Below, one piece after another: positions 52,451-61,175 of a stretch of 64,000 nucleotides of DNA. The notes below the pieces were generated by a model, which was not told the DNA's origin, did not search any database, and was given only the letters and a program-made list of their open reading frames with translations. This DNA comes from Tomitella fengzijianii (lineage in GTDB: Bacteria; Actinomycetota; Actinomycetes; Mycobacteriales; Mycobacteriaceae). Each line of letters begins with the position of its first letter. Position 1 is the first letter of the stretch. The stretch lies in the NCBI RefSeq assembly GCF_007559025.1, contig NZ_CP041765.1, positions 1,670,679 to 1,734,678 on the forward strand, read 5' to 3'. A program made the translations under genes and the position numbers.

Positions 52451-54247
52451 TCACTTGGCGTAGAGAGCCTCGATGTCGCCCGCGTAGGTGGAGCTGACGA
52501 CGTTGCGCTTGAGCTTGAGCGTGGGGGTGAGCTCGCCCCCTTCCACGGTGAAATCGGTGGTGAGCACGGAGAACTTCTTGACCTGCTCTGCCCGTGACAC
52601 GGCCGCGTTGGCCGTCTGCACTGCGGAGTCGATCTCCGCCACCAGGTCCGGGTCGGTGGCCAGCGCGGTCATCGACGTGTCGGCGGGTTTTCCGTTGCGC
52701 TCGAGCCAACCCGGGACCGCCTCCGGGTCGAGCGTGATGAGGGCGGCGATGAACGGCTTGGCGTCGCCGACCACCATCGCCTGACTGATGAGCGGGTGCG
52801 CCCGCAGGCTGTCCTCGAGTCCGCTCGGCGCCACGTTCTTGCCGGCTGCGGTGACGATGATCTCCTTCTTGCGGCCGGTGATGAACAGGTAGCCCTCCGC
52901 GTCGAGCCTGCCCAGGTCTCCGGTGTGGAACCAGCCGTCGCGGATGGAGTCCGTGGTGGCGGCCTCGTTCTTCCAGTAGCCGTCGAAGACGACGTTTCCC
53001 TGGAGCAGCACCTCCCCGTCGTCGGCGATCTTGACCGCGCAGCCCTCCACCGGCCTGCCCACCGATCCGATGCGCTGGGCGTTCGGGGTGTTGACGGTGA
53101 CGGCCGCGGTGGTCTCGGTGAGTCCGTAGCCCTCGTAGATGGTGACGCCGACGCCCCGGTAAAAGTGGCCCAGTCGCGCTCCGAGGGGTCCGCCGCCGGA
53201 CACCGCGGCCTCGCACCTGCCGCCGAGCGCCGCCTTGAGCTTGCTGTAGACGAGCTTGTCGAAGAGCGTGTGCTTGAGGTTGAGGACGAGTCCCGGGCCG
53301 CCGGTGTCGAGGGACTTGCTCCACTCGATGGCGGTGGACTCGGCGGCGGCGAAGATCTTGCCCTTGCCGCCGTCCTCGGCCTTCTGCTTGGCGGTGTTGT
53401 ACACCTTCTCGAACACGCGGGGGACCGACAGGACGAAGGTGGGCTGGAACACGGCGAAGTGGTCGACGAGGTTCGCGATGTCGGCTGTGTGGCCCACAGT
53501 GATCTTGGACATGAACGCGCCGACCGAAATGGCGCGGGCGAAAATGTGGGCGAGAGGCAGGAACAGCAGCGTGCTCTTGCCCTCCGTCATCATGTCGCCC
53601 AGCGAAGCGCTCGCCGCGGCGCCCTCGGAGAGCAGGTTGAAATGCGTGAGCTGCGCGCCCTTGGGGCGGCCGGTCGTTCCCGAGGTGTACACCAGGGTGG
53701 CCGCGTCGGCGGCGCGCACGGCGGTGCGGCGGGCGGTGACCTCGTCGTCGCCGATCCGCGCCCCGCGCTCGACCAGCTCGTCGACCGCGCCACGGTCGCC
53801 GTCGAACATCAGCATCTCTTCGACGTTGTCGAGTCGGTCGACGACCGCGCGGGTGACGTCGGCGTGTTCGTCCGATGCGACGATGAGCATCCGGCTGCCC
53901 GAGTCGGACAGGATCCACTCCGCCTGGTCCGCCGAGGAGGTCTCGTAGATCGCGACAGTGCACGCGCCGACGGTCCAGATGGCGAAGTCCAACGCCACCC
54001 ACTCGTACCGGGTGGGGGACATCAGAGCGACGCGATCGCCGTGGCCGACACCGGACGCGATCAGTCCCTTGGCCAACGCCGTGACTTCGTCCGCGAACTG
54101 CGCCGCGGTCACATCCGTCCACGCGCCGGCGACCATGCGCCGGAACGGTACGACGTGCGGGGACTCCTGGGCATATCGGTAGACGGTGGCTGAGAGCGAA
54201 TCATCGTCGGCGATCGTGTAGGACGCCTGAACCGCCAGCTCGGTCAT
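52451..54247 (-). CDS. Long-chain fatty-acid-CoA ligase (FadD15-like)
   Basis: AMP-forming ligase of 598 residues. Motif A: LVYTSGTTGRPKGAQLTHFNL; the linker LFLPLAHIFARAISVGAFMSK; motif GGGPLGARLGHFYRGVGVTIYEGYGLTETTAAVTVN; and the hinge RDGWFHTGDLGRLDAEGYLFITGRKKEIIVTAAGKNVAPSGLEDSLRAHPL. The bacterial long-chain subgroup (FadD15, Rv2187) is indicated by YEWVALDFAIWTVGACTVAIYETSSADQAEWIL and the ending VEGGELTPTLKLKRNVVSSTYAGDIEALY. It activates long-chain fatty acids for degradation or lipid synthesis. ATG 54247; a 170-nt gap with no gene separates it from the divergent hydrolase. Confidence 0.92.
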   Translation of the reverse strand: MTELAVQASYTIADDDSLSATVYRYAQESPHVVPFRRMVAGAWTDVTAAQFADEVTALAKGLIASGVGHGDRVALMSPTRYEWVALDFAIWTVGACTVAIYETSSADQAEWILSDSGSRMLIVASDEHADVTRAVVDRLDNVEEMLMFDGDRGAVDELVERGARIGDDEVTARRTAVRAADAATLVYTSGTTGRPKGAQLTHFNLLSEGAAASASLGDMMTEGKSTLLFLPLAHIFARAISVGAFMSKITVGHTADIANLVDHFAVFQPTFVLSVPRVFEKVYNTAKQKAEDGGKGKIFAAAESTAIEWSKSLDTGGPGLVLNLKHTLFDKLVYSKLKAALGGRCEAAVSGGGPLGARLGHFYRGVGVTIYEGYGLTETTAAVTVNTPNAQRIGSVGRPVEGCAVKIADDGEVLLQGNVVFDGYWKNEAATTDSIRDGWFHTGDLGRLDAEGYLFITGRKKEIIVTAAGKNVAPSGLEDSLRAHPLISQAMVVGDAKPFIAALITLDPEAVPGWLERNGKPADTSMTALATDPDLVAEIDSAVQTANAAVSRAEQVKKFSVLTTDFTVEGGELTPTLKLKRNVVSSTYAGDIEALYAK

Positions 54248-54417
54248 GAGAACCCCCTTCGTTGGCCGGTGGGACGGTGACCGCCCTCACCTGGTCGCTG
54301 TGAGTCAAACCATAGCCGATGGTTCCTGCGGCAGCGAGAACGGTTACCGGCCGGTAGCGATCCGCGGTGCGGCCGGGGCGGTCCGGGCCGGGGGCGTAGC
54401 GGTGCGATGATCACGGA

Positions 54418-55122
54418 ATGCCGTTCTTCGCCGGGGCCTCGGGGCAGGTGTTCTACCGCAGATGGCGATGCGCGGGATCGGTCGACAGGCCGGCGGTCGT
54501 CGTGCTGCTGCACGGTCTCGGGCAGCACAGTGGCGACTACGGCCGGTTCGCACGGCTGCTCACCGGGCGCGGCATGGAGGTGTGGGCGCTGGACCACGTG
54601 GGGCATGGGATGACGGAGGGCGAGCCGGGGCGGATCGGGTCGATGGACGGCCTCGTGGAGAACGCGCGCAGACTGACCGATCTCGCCGGGCGGGGCGGCG
54701 GGCGACGTCCGGTGCTGGTCGGACACTCGCTCGGCGCCGTCGTGGCCACCGACCAGGCGATGCGTATCCCGGAGCCGTGCGCCGGGCTCGTGCTGTCCGG
54801 GGTGCCCTTCGCGCCGCCGGTTCCGGGGCGTTCGCCGCGGCCGGGCGACGACGCTCCGGACGTGGTGGAACGGCGTGCTGAGATCGACGACGTGCGCCGC
54901 CGCTTCGTGCGCGATGCGCGCGTTCCGGCCCTGGTTCTGCACGGGGCCGATGACCGCATCGTGCCGGCGGAAGGGGTGGTGCGCGCGCTGCACGGCCGCG
55001 GCGGCGACACCAGGATCGTCGTCTACGACGGTGCGGGACACGATCTGCCGCATGAACACGTCCGCGTCGCTGTCGCCGACGCGATCGCGGAGTTCACCGC
55101 CGGGCTCGGGGGTGCGCGATGA
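54418..55122 (+). CDS. Monoacylglycerol-lipase-like alpha/beta hydrolase
   Basis: Serine hydrolase of 234 residues. VVLLHGLGQHSGDYGRFARLLTGRGMEVWALDHVGHGMTEGEPG is the monoacylglycerol lipase opening, the nucleophile is in LVGHSLGAVVA, the acid in VPALVLHGADDRIVPAEG and the His in YDGAGHDLPHE. Smaller than Rv0183 (279 residues) because the cap region (FAPPVPGRSPRPGDDAPDVV) is shorter. It could release fatty acids for the divergent acyl-CoA ligase. Convergent and abutting the next gene, whose stop is the following base. Confidence 0.86.
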   Translation: MPFFAGASGQVFYRRWRCAGSVDRPAVVVLLHGLGQHSGDYGRFARLLTGRGMEVWALDHVGHGMTEGEPGRIGSMDGLVENARRLTDLAGRGGGRRPVLVGHSLGAVVATDQAMRIPEPCAGLVLSGVPFAPPVPGRSPRPGDDAPDVVERRAEIDDVRRRFVRDARVPALVLHGADDRIVPAEGVVRALHGRGGDTRIVVYDGAGHDLPHEHVRVAVADAIAEFTAGLGGAR

Positions 55123-55875
55123 TCAGGCGGCGGCCAGCGGCGCGGTGGACGCGAGGGGGATGGCGGCGGGCGCCGCGCGGTTGAGCTCCCACCGCCAGAC
55201 CGCATGCTCGAGCTCCACGGGGGTGGTCTCGACGGCGTCGGCGGCCGCTGCGACCAGCGCGTGCACCTGCCGGGGGCCGGGAGCGTCGGAGGCGTGCGCG
55301 ACACCGAGCGCATCGGCGGCGAAGGCGCTTGTAAGCGAACCGGGGAGGATGCCGGGGGCGCCCGCGAGCATCAGCAGATAGGTCCAGTTGACCTCGTCCG
55401 TGGTGCTCGAGGCGGCCAGCCAGGCGTCGCGGATGGCGTGATGACGGCCGGGGTCGGCGGTGGCGGCCCGCAGGTCTTCCACGGTGTCGACGCCGAGGGC
55501 GCGCAGGCGTTCGGCCGTGTCCTGAATCGCCATGGCGCGGACGGCGTTCGCATCTCCATAGGGCATCTTGTAGCGGCCGACCTTCCCGCTCCACACCAGC
55601 GATCCCCCCACCTGCTCGAAGGTGCGCAGGAGATCTCGTGCGCCGTCGACGACATCGTCGACGCCCTGGGCGCGCCGGTACGCCCGATACCGGTCCACCG
55701 TGAGCACCGACTTGTCGTATTCGGCGGCGGTGGACTGCACGGCGTCGATGATGCAGAGCGCGAGGCTGCCGTGGAATCGGTCATGACGCGTCCAGGTGTG
55801 CGGATCGCCGAGCCGGACGCGTACCGCTTTGACGAATGCGTCCAGGCTGTCGGTGTTGTCGGCGGAGTTCGTCAC
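55123..55875 (-). CDS. Unknown protein, perhaps helix-hairpin-helix glycosylase-like
   Basis: Soluble, mainly helical protein of 250 residues with no signal peptide. I do not recognise a named family. Segments such as RFHGSLALCIIDAVQSTAAEYDKSVLTVDRYRAYRR at the start and EVNWTYLLMLAGAPGILPGSLTSAFAADALG later are reminiscent of the helix-hairpin-helix/GPD glycosylase fold (trp-x-tyr-LLML-G followed by a conserved acid), but the catalytic Lys/Asp pair is not evident here. An alternative is a purely structural actinobacterial protein. The ATG at 55875 is preceded by GGGGCG. A 270-nt non-coding stretch follows to deaD. Confidence 0.55.
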   Translation of the reverse strand: MTNSADNTDSLDAFVKAVRVRLGDPHTWTRHDRFHGSLALCIIDAVQSTAAEYDKSVLTVDRYRAYRRAQGVDDVVDGARDLLRTFEQVGGSLVWSGKVGRYKMPYGDANAVRAMAIQDTAERLRALGVDTVEDLRAATADPGRHHAIRDAWLAASSTTDEVNWTYLLMLAGAPGILPGSLTSAFAADALGVAHASDAPGPRQVHALVAAAADAVETTPVELEHAVWRWELNRAAPAAIPLASTAPLAAA

Positions 55876-56130
55876 GGTCGCCCCTCACGTGTCGGCTGCG
55901 GTGCTCATCGGTGCCGGCCGCGCTCGGCCGGGGTTCTGCGGTGCCGCCCGGCGGGACGGGGCGCGCATCGGTCGATCCTCTGGCGTGTTCATCGACCACC
56001 GTGACCCGGCCGTTACCTATTCGTGTTGTGCGCCTGCCCCGGTGCGGTGTGCCGGGGGCGCGGAGCGACGAGGCGGGGGCAGGGCCGGGCGGAGGGGTGA
56101 TGCGACGCGGAGACCGGCGCCGGAATGGTA

Positions 56131-56136
56131 TAAAAT
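56131..56136 (+). promoter_or_regulatory. -10 element of the deaD promoter (leaderless candidate)
   Basis: TAAAAT (within TATAAAAT, 56129-56136) stands out in GC-rich DNA. It ends 9 nt before the deaD ATG, and no Shine-Dalgarno is present, so the transcript probably begins at or within a few bases of the ATG. Confidence 0.55.
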
Positions 56137-56145
56137 GCTGGGCAA

Positions 56146-58167
56146 ATGACTGATGATGACAGCGTCGGCCCCCGCGCGGGCGAGCCTCTTTCCGGCAAGC
56201 CTCTTTCCGCCGAGCCTCTTTCCGCCGACGAGCCCACTCCCACTGAAGACACTTCCACTGCAGGGGCCTCCGCTGCAGACGGCGATCCCGCCGGGCGGCG
56301 CCCGGACGCGCGATCGGAGGGCGGGCAGTCCGCCGGCGGCCGTGACGCCGGCGGAGGGTCGGCTGAAGCGTCCGCCACCGGCGCAGCGCCGTCGGCCGAG
56401 CTCTCGTTCTCCGAGCTCGGCATCGCGCCGGAGGTGCTGCGTGCGCTCGGCGACGTGGGCTACGAGACGCCGTCGCCCATCCAGGCCGAGACCATCCCGC
56501 TGCTGCTCGCCGGTCGCGATGTGGTGGGGCTGGCGCAGACCGGGACGGGCAAGACCGCCGCGTTCGCGGTGCCGGTCCTGAGCCGGATCGTGCCCGGCGG
56601 CAAGAAGCCGCAGGCGCTGGTGCTGGCCCCCACCCGTGAGCTGGCCTTGCAGGTGTCGGAGGCGTTCGGCAGTTACTCGGTCCATCAGCCGGGTGTGCAC
56701 GTGCTGCCGATCTACGGCGGCCAGAGCTACGGCATCCAGCTTTCCGGCCTGCGGCGCGGAGTGCAGGTGGTGGTCGGTACGCCCGGCCGCATCATCGACC
56801 ACCTCGACAAGGGCACTCTGGATCTGAGCGAGCTCGAGTTCCTGGTGCTCGACGAGGCCGACGAGATGCTCAAGATGGGCTTCCAGGAGGACGTCGAGCG
56901 CATCCTCGCCGACACTCCGGCCTCCAAGCAGGTCGCGCTCTTCTCCGCGACGATGCCGGCGGGCATCCGCAAACTGTCCAAGAGGTATTTGGACAACCCC
57001 GCCGAGGTCACGATCAAGGGCAAGACGGCCACCGCCCGCAACATCACCCAGCGGTGGGTGTCCGTGTCGAATCAGCGCAAGCTGGACGCGCTCACGCGCA
57101 TTCTCGAGGTCGAGGACTTCGACGCGATGATCATCTTCGTGCGCACCAAGCAGGCGACTGAAGACCTCGCGGAGAAGCTGCGCGCACGGGGGCTCGCCGC
57201 CGCGGCCATCAACGGCGACATCGTCCAGGCGCAGCGCGAGCGCACCATCGGCCAGCTCAAGGACGGCCGGATCGACGTCCTCGTGGCGACGGACGTGGCG
57301 GCGCGCGGGCTCGACGTCGACCGGATCTCACACGTCGTCAACTACGACATCCCGCACGACACCGAGGCGTACGTGCACCGTATCGGCCGCACCGGGCGTG
57401 CGGGCCGTGCGGGGCAGGCGCTGCTGTTCGTGTCGCCGCGAGAGACCCGCCTGCTCAAGTCCATCGAGCGCGCCACACGCCAGCCGCTCGAGGAGATGAG
57501 TCTGCCGACGGTCGACGACGTCAACGCCCAGCGTGTGGCGAAGTTCGCCGATTCGATCACCGCGAGCCTCGAGGCGCCGATGGTCGAACTGTTCCGCCAG
57601 CTGGTCGAGGAGTACCAGCGTGAACACGACGTGCCGATGGTCGACATCGCGGCGGCGTTGGCCACCCAGTCCCGCGACGGCGAGTCGTTCCTGCTGGCGC
57701 CGGAGCCCGAGCGGCGCGATCACGGCAAGGGGCGCAAGAACGACCGGGACCGCGGCGGGCGCGATCGGCCGCGGGGGCACCACGGCGGGGGCTTCTCCAC
57801 CTACAAGATCCAGGTCGGCCGTCGTCACGGTGTGCAGCCGGGCGCGATCGTCGGTGCGCTCGCCAACGAAGGCGGCCTGGGCCGCGCGGACTTCGGTCAT
57901 ATCAGCATCCGCGGCGAATATTCACTGGTGGAGCTGCCCGCGGACCTGTCGCGTGAGACGGTGGCCGCGTTGCGTCACACCCGGGTGTGCGGTGAATTGA
58001 TCGACCTCAAGCCGGACAGCGGTCCGCCGTCCGGGGCTCCGGGGTCCTTCGGAGGTAAGGGCCGAGGCGGCGGGCACCGCAAGGGCGGCCGCGGTCCGCG
58101 TGACGGGGACCACGGAGGCAAGCGCTCCGGCGGCGGCCGGCGTAAGTGGGACGGCCCGCGGGGATAG
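56146..58167 (+). CDS. deaD: DEAD-box ATP-dependent RNA helicase
   Basis: Helicase of 673 residues of the DeaD/CsdA type. An about 85-residue disordered N-terminus carries a three-fold EPLSxxPLS repeat. Then come Q-motif FSELGIAPEVLRALGDVGYETPSPIQAETIPLLLAGRDVVG, motif I AQTGTGKT, PTRELALQ, the DEAD motif VLDEADEMLKMGF, SAT, FVRTKQATEDLAEKLRARG, DVAARGLDVDRISHVVNYDIP and HRIGRTGRAGRAG. The C-terminus has the DbpA-like RNA-binding domain YKIQVGRRHGVQPGAIVGALANEGGLGRADFGHISIRGEYSLVELPADL and a basic GR-rich tail. It acts in ribosome assembly and cold or RNA-decay stress. Same type and order as Rv1253. Confidence 0.95.
   Translation: MTDDDSVGPRAGEPLSGKPLSAEPLSADEPTPTEDTSTAGASAADGDPAGRRPDARSEGGQSAGGRDAGGGSAEASATGAAPSAELSFSELGIAPEVLRALGDVGYETPSPIQAETIPLLLAGRDVVGLAQTGTGKTAAFAVPVLSRIVPGGKKPQALVLAPTRELALQVSEAFGSYSVHQPGVHVLPIYGGQSYGIQLSGLRRGVQVVVGTPGRIIDHLDKGTLDLSELEFLVLDEADEMLKMGFQEDVERILADTPASKQVALFSATMPAGIRKLSKRYLDNPAEVTIKGKTATARNITQRWVSVSNQRKLDALTRILEVEDFDAMIIFVRTKQATEDLAEKLRARGLAAAAINGDIVQAQRERTIGQLKDGRIDVLVATDVAARGLDVDRISHVVNYDIPHDTEAYVHRIGRTGRAGRAGQALLFVSPRETRLLKSIERATRQPLEEMSLPTVDDVNAQRVAKFADSITASLEAPMVELFRQLVEEYQREHDVPMVDIAAALATQSRDGESFLLAPEPERRDHGKGRKNDRDRGGRDRPRGHHGGGFSTYKIQVGRRHGVQPGAIVGALANEGGLGRADFGHISIRGEYSLVELPADLSRETVAALRHTRVCGELIDLKPDSGPPSGAPGSFGGKGRGGGHRKGGRGPRDGDHGGKRSGGGRRKWDGPRG
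56182..56226 (+). repeat. Three 15-bp tandem repeats at the 5' end of deaD
   Basis: Units at 56182, 56197 and 56212 share AGCCTCTTTCCG; units 2 and 3 differ at one position. They encode EPLSG, KPLSA, EPLSA. Confidence 0.8.
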
Positions 58168-58270
58168 CCTCCACGCCGATAGAACGCGTTTCAGTTCGGC
58201 CGGTGCGTTCGCCGCCGACGCGCCGCAGAGTTTCTGCGCAGCGCGGTGACCGGTGGTGCAACCGCTCTGT

Positions 58271-58282
58271 GGAACATGTTCC
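58271..58282. promoter_or_regulatory. Perfect 12-nt palindrome upstream of the alcohol dehydrogenase
   Basis: GGAACATGTTCC lies 100 nt before the adhD start in a 214-nt non-coding gap. It is a good operator candidate; the next stretch to 58330 is AT-rich enough to hold a promoter. Confidence 0.5.
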
Positions 58283-58381
58283 TGTATCGCTCTTCACAAC
58301 TGCTGCCCGATTGTTTATCTTCGAACAGTGACGGTGCGCCCTTCCGGGCGTCTCCGAGGTTCGACGAAAGGCCAGACGGGC

Positions 58382-59512
58382 ATGAAGACCAAGGGTGCGA
58401 TCCTGCGCGGACTCAACCAGCCGTGGAGCGTGGAGGAGATCGAGGTCGGCGATCCGCACGCCGGCGAGGTGATGGTGGAACTGCACGCGTCCGGCATGTG
58501 CCACTCGGATCATCACCTGGTCACCGGTGACACGCCGATGCCGGCGTTCCCGGTGATGGGCGGGCACGAGGGCGCGGGCAAGGTCGTCCAGGTGGGCGAG
58601 GGCGTCACGGACGTGAAGGTCGGAGACCACGTGGTCTTCTCCTTCATCCCGTCGTGTGGCAAGTGTGAACCGTGTGTGACAGGCCATTCGAACCTGTGCG
58701 ACCTGGGGATGTACCTGCTCACCGGCGAGTCGATCAGTGACGGCACGCGGCGCATCCAGACTGCGGCCGGCGAAGACGTGATCCCCATGTGCCTGCTGGG
58801 CACGTTCTCGCCGTACGCCACCGTGCACATGTCCTCGGTGGTCAAGATCGACGAGGACATCCCGTTCGAGGTGGCCTGCCTCGTGGGCTGCGGCGTGACG
58901 ACGGGCTGGGGCTCGGCGACCAACGTCGCGGAGGTCGAGCCGGGCGAGACGGTGATCGTCGTCGGCGCCGGCGGCGTCGGCATGAACTCCGTCCAGGGGG
59001 CGGCGGTCTCCGGAGCCAAGCGCGTGATCGTCATCGACCCGTCCGAGTTCCACCGCGAGGAGGCGAAGAAGTTCGGGGCCACCCACGCCTACCCGTCCAT
59101 GGCCGAGGCGATCGCGCCCGTCATGGAGATGACCTGGGGCAAGATGGCCGACAAGACGATCATCACCGTCGGGCGGATCAACGGCGAGGACATCGATCCG
59201 GCGCTGACGCTGACGAGGAAGGGCGGCCGGGTGACGGTCGTCGGCATGGGCGGCATGGGCGACATGGACGTCAAGCTCAACCTGTTCTTGTTCACCATGC
59301 TGCAGAAGGAGCTGCGCGGAGCGATCTTCGGCGGCGCGAACCCCAAGGCGGAGATCCCGGATCTGCTGTCGATGTACAAGGCGGGCAAGCTCAACCTGGA
59401 CGACCTGGTCACCAAGACCTACTCCCTCGAGGAGATCAACCAGGGATACCAGGACATGCTGGATGGCAAGAACATCCGTGGGGTCATCCTGTACACGGAC
59501 GAGGACAGGTGA
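58382..59512 (+). CDS. Zinc-dependent alcohol dehydrogenase (AdhD / NDMA-type, Rxyl_3153 class)
   Basis: Medium-chain zinc alcohol dehydrogenase of 376 residues. [30 protein letters not shown] opens it, the catalytic zinc ligands are in [14 protein letters not shown] and GGHEGAG, and the structural zinc is in [23 protein letters not shown]. The Rossmann loop is [18 protein letters not shown]. The ending [44 protein letters not shown] is close to M. tuberculosis AdhD (Rv3086). Many of these keep NAD tightly bound and need a nitroso dye or mycofactocin to re-oxidize it. ATG 58382 follows GAAAGG. Overlaps the aldehyde dehydrogenase as GTGA, so the pair probably takes alcohols to acids. Confidence 0.92.
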   Translation: MKTKGAILRGLNQPWSVEEIEVGDPHAGEVMVELHASGMCHSDHHLVTGDTPMPAFPVMGGHEGAGKVVQVGEGVTDVKVGDHVVFSFIPSCGKCEPCVTGHSNLCDLGMYLLTGESISDGTRRIQTAAGEDVIPMCLLGTFSPYATVHMSSVVKIDEDIPFEVACLVGCGVTTGWGSATNVAEVEPGETVIVVGAGGVGMNSVQGAAVSGAKRVIVIDPSEFHREEAKKFGATHAYPSMAEAIAPVMEMTWGKMADKTIITVGRINGEDIDPALTLTRKGGRVTVVGMGGMGDMDVKLNLFLFTMLQKELRGAIFGGANPKAEIPDLLSMYKAGKLNLDDLVTKTYSLEEINQGYQDMLDGKNIRGVILYTDEDR

Positions 59513-60945
59513 GCGGGCACGACGGGGGGATCCTGGACCGGACTCGGATCTACGTCGACGGTCGGTGGACGGCGTCCGCCTCGCCCGATGTGATCGACGT
59601 GGTCGACCCGACGACCGAACAGGTCATCGCGCGGGTGGCCGATGGCAGCGCGGCGGACGTTGACCTCGCCGTCGACGCGGCGCGCAGAGCGTTCGACGGG
59701 TGGTCCGCTCTGTCGGGGGCGGAGCGGTCCACTCATCTGCAGAGGGTGGCCGACGGCTTGGCCGCCCGTTCCGAGGAGCTCGCAGAGCTCATCGCGCGGG
59801 ATATGGGTATGCCGGTGCGGCTGGCGGCGCCGATCCAGATCGGGATGCCGACGGCCAATATGGGTGTGTTCGCGCAGCTGGCCGGCTCGTACGGCTTCGA
59901 TGCGGAGGAGATCGGCAACTCGCTGATCGTGCGTGAGCCGGTCGGCGTGGTCGGCGCGATCACGCCATGGAACTACCCCCTGCACCAGGTGGTGCTCAAG
60001 GTGGGTGCCGCGCTGGCCGCGGGGTGCACCGTCGTACTCAAGCCGACGGAGGTGGCGCCCCTGGTCAGCCATGCGCTCGCCGAGATCATGGACGAAGCGG
60101 GGCTGCCGGCGGGTGTGTTCAACCTGGTCAGCGGTACCGGCCCCACAGTGGGGGAGGCGATCGCCCGGCATCCGGGCGTCGACATGGTGTCGTTCACGGG
60201 ATCCACCGGCGCGGGCAGGCGTGTGGCCGCGGTGGCGGCGGAGACCGTCAAGCGGGTCGCGCTCGAGCTGGGCGGCAAGTCGGCGAACGTCATCCTCGAG
60301 GGCGCCGATCTGACGAAGGCCGTTTCGGACGGGGTGTTCAAGTGCTTCTTGAACTCCGGGCAGACCTGCACCGCGCTCACCCGGATGCTGGTGCCGCGTG
60401 AACGACTGGCCGAGGTGACGGAACTGGCCGTGGGCGCGGCGCGGCAGTTCGCGCCCGGTTCGCCGTTCGACGACGCGGCCAGGCTCGGTCCGCTGGTGAA
60501 CGCGCGTCAACTCGAGCGGGTGCGCGGCTACATAGAATCCGGGGTGGCCCAGGGCGGGGAGCTGGTACTCGATGGCAGGGAGACGGGGCTCGACTCCGGA
60601 TACTTCGTGGGCCCCACTGTGTTCAGCGGAGTGACTCCCGACATGACGATCGCCCGGGAGGAGATCTTCGGTCCGGTGTTGTCGATCATGGCCTACGAGG
60701 ACGAGGACGACGCCGTGCGCATCGCCAACGACTCCGAGTACGGGCTGTCCGGCGGCGTGTGGGGTGCCGACCCCGACGCCGCCATCGCCGTAGCGCGGCG
60801 TATCCGCACGGGACAGATCGAGGTCAACGGCGGCTCGTTCAACACGGCCGCGCCCTTCGGCGGGTACAAGCAGTCGGGGATCGGACGCGAGGGCGGCGTA
60901 TACGGTCTCGAGGAGTTCCTCGAGATCAAATCGATCCAGCGTTGA
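59509..60945 (+). CDS. NAD(P)-dependent aldehyde dehydrogenase
   Basis: ALDH of 478 residues. The N-terminus [35 protein letters not shown] is standard, with the cofactor site [55 protein letters not shown], the catalytic Glu in [18 protein letters not shown] and catalytic Cys in [26 protein letters not shown] and [25 protein letters not shown] end it. Translation starts at a GTG inside the adhD stop. It probably oxidizes the aldehyde made by AdhD to the acid, before the CoA ligases act. Terminated by a strong hairpin. Confidence 0.94.
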   Translation: MSGHDGGILDRTRIYVDGRWTASASPDVIDVVDPTTEQVIARVADGSAADVDLAVDAARRAFDGWSALSGAERSTHLQRVADGLAARSEELAELIARDMGMPVRLAAPIQIGMPTANMGVFAQLAGSYGFDAEEIGNSLIVREPVGVVGAITPWNYPLHQVVLKVGAALAAGCTVVLKPTEVAPLVSHALAEIMDEAGLPAGVFNLVSGTGPTVGEAIARHPGVDMVSFTGSTGAGRRVAAVAAETVKRVALELGGKSANVILEGADLTKAVSDGVFKCFLNSGQTCTALTRMLVPRERLAEVTELAVGAARQFAPGSPFDDAARLGPLVNARQLERVRGYIESGVAQGGELVLDGRETGLDSGYFVGPTVFSGVTPDMTIAREEIFGPVLSIMAYEDEDDAVRIANDSEYGLSGGVWGADPDAAIAVARRIRTGQIEVNGGSFNTAAPFGGYKQSGIGREGGVYGLEEFLEIKSIQR

Positions 60946-60978
60946 GCACAGGTCGGCACCGGAGCGGTGCCGACCGGG

Positions 60979-61024
60979 ACCGGGCGCGGCCCGTGGTGAT
61001 TCCACGGGCCGCGCCCGGTTTTCT
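60979..61024 (+). terminator. Intrinsic terminator of the adhD-ALDH operon
   Basis: An 18-bp perfect stem (60979-60996 with 61002-61019), a 5-nt loop TGATT, and TTTT directly after. This is the most textbook-like terminator in the window. Confidence 0.9.
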
Positions 61025-61079
61025 ACGTGCGGCGTCGGGCGGCGGGCAGGTCGGGGGCGCCGCGGTTCGCCTCTCTTGT

Positions 61080-61093
61080 ACTTGACGTCAAGT
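61080..61093. promoter_or_regulatory. 14-nt perfect palindrome upstream of the acyl-CoA dehydrogenase pair
   Basis: ACTTGACGTCAAGT is a perfect palindrome 82 nt before the first start, directly followed by TTCAACTT and the AT-rich ATGATTCT. It is a likely TetR- or GntR-type operator overlapping the promoter. No regulator gene is adjacent. Confidence 0.6.
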
Positions 61094-61175
61094 TCAACTT
61101 ATGATTCTGTTGAGACGACGCACACAACCGGCCCGGCCGGGTCTGCGGCTTCCGCGAATCGTCGAAAGGACCTTC

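Noticed and set aside
58271-58282. LexA box at GGAACATGTTCC
   Set aside because: Spacing between GAAC and GTTC is 2 nt, not the 4 nt of the mycobacterial SOS box.
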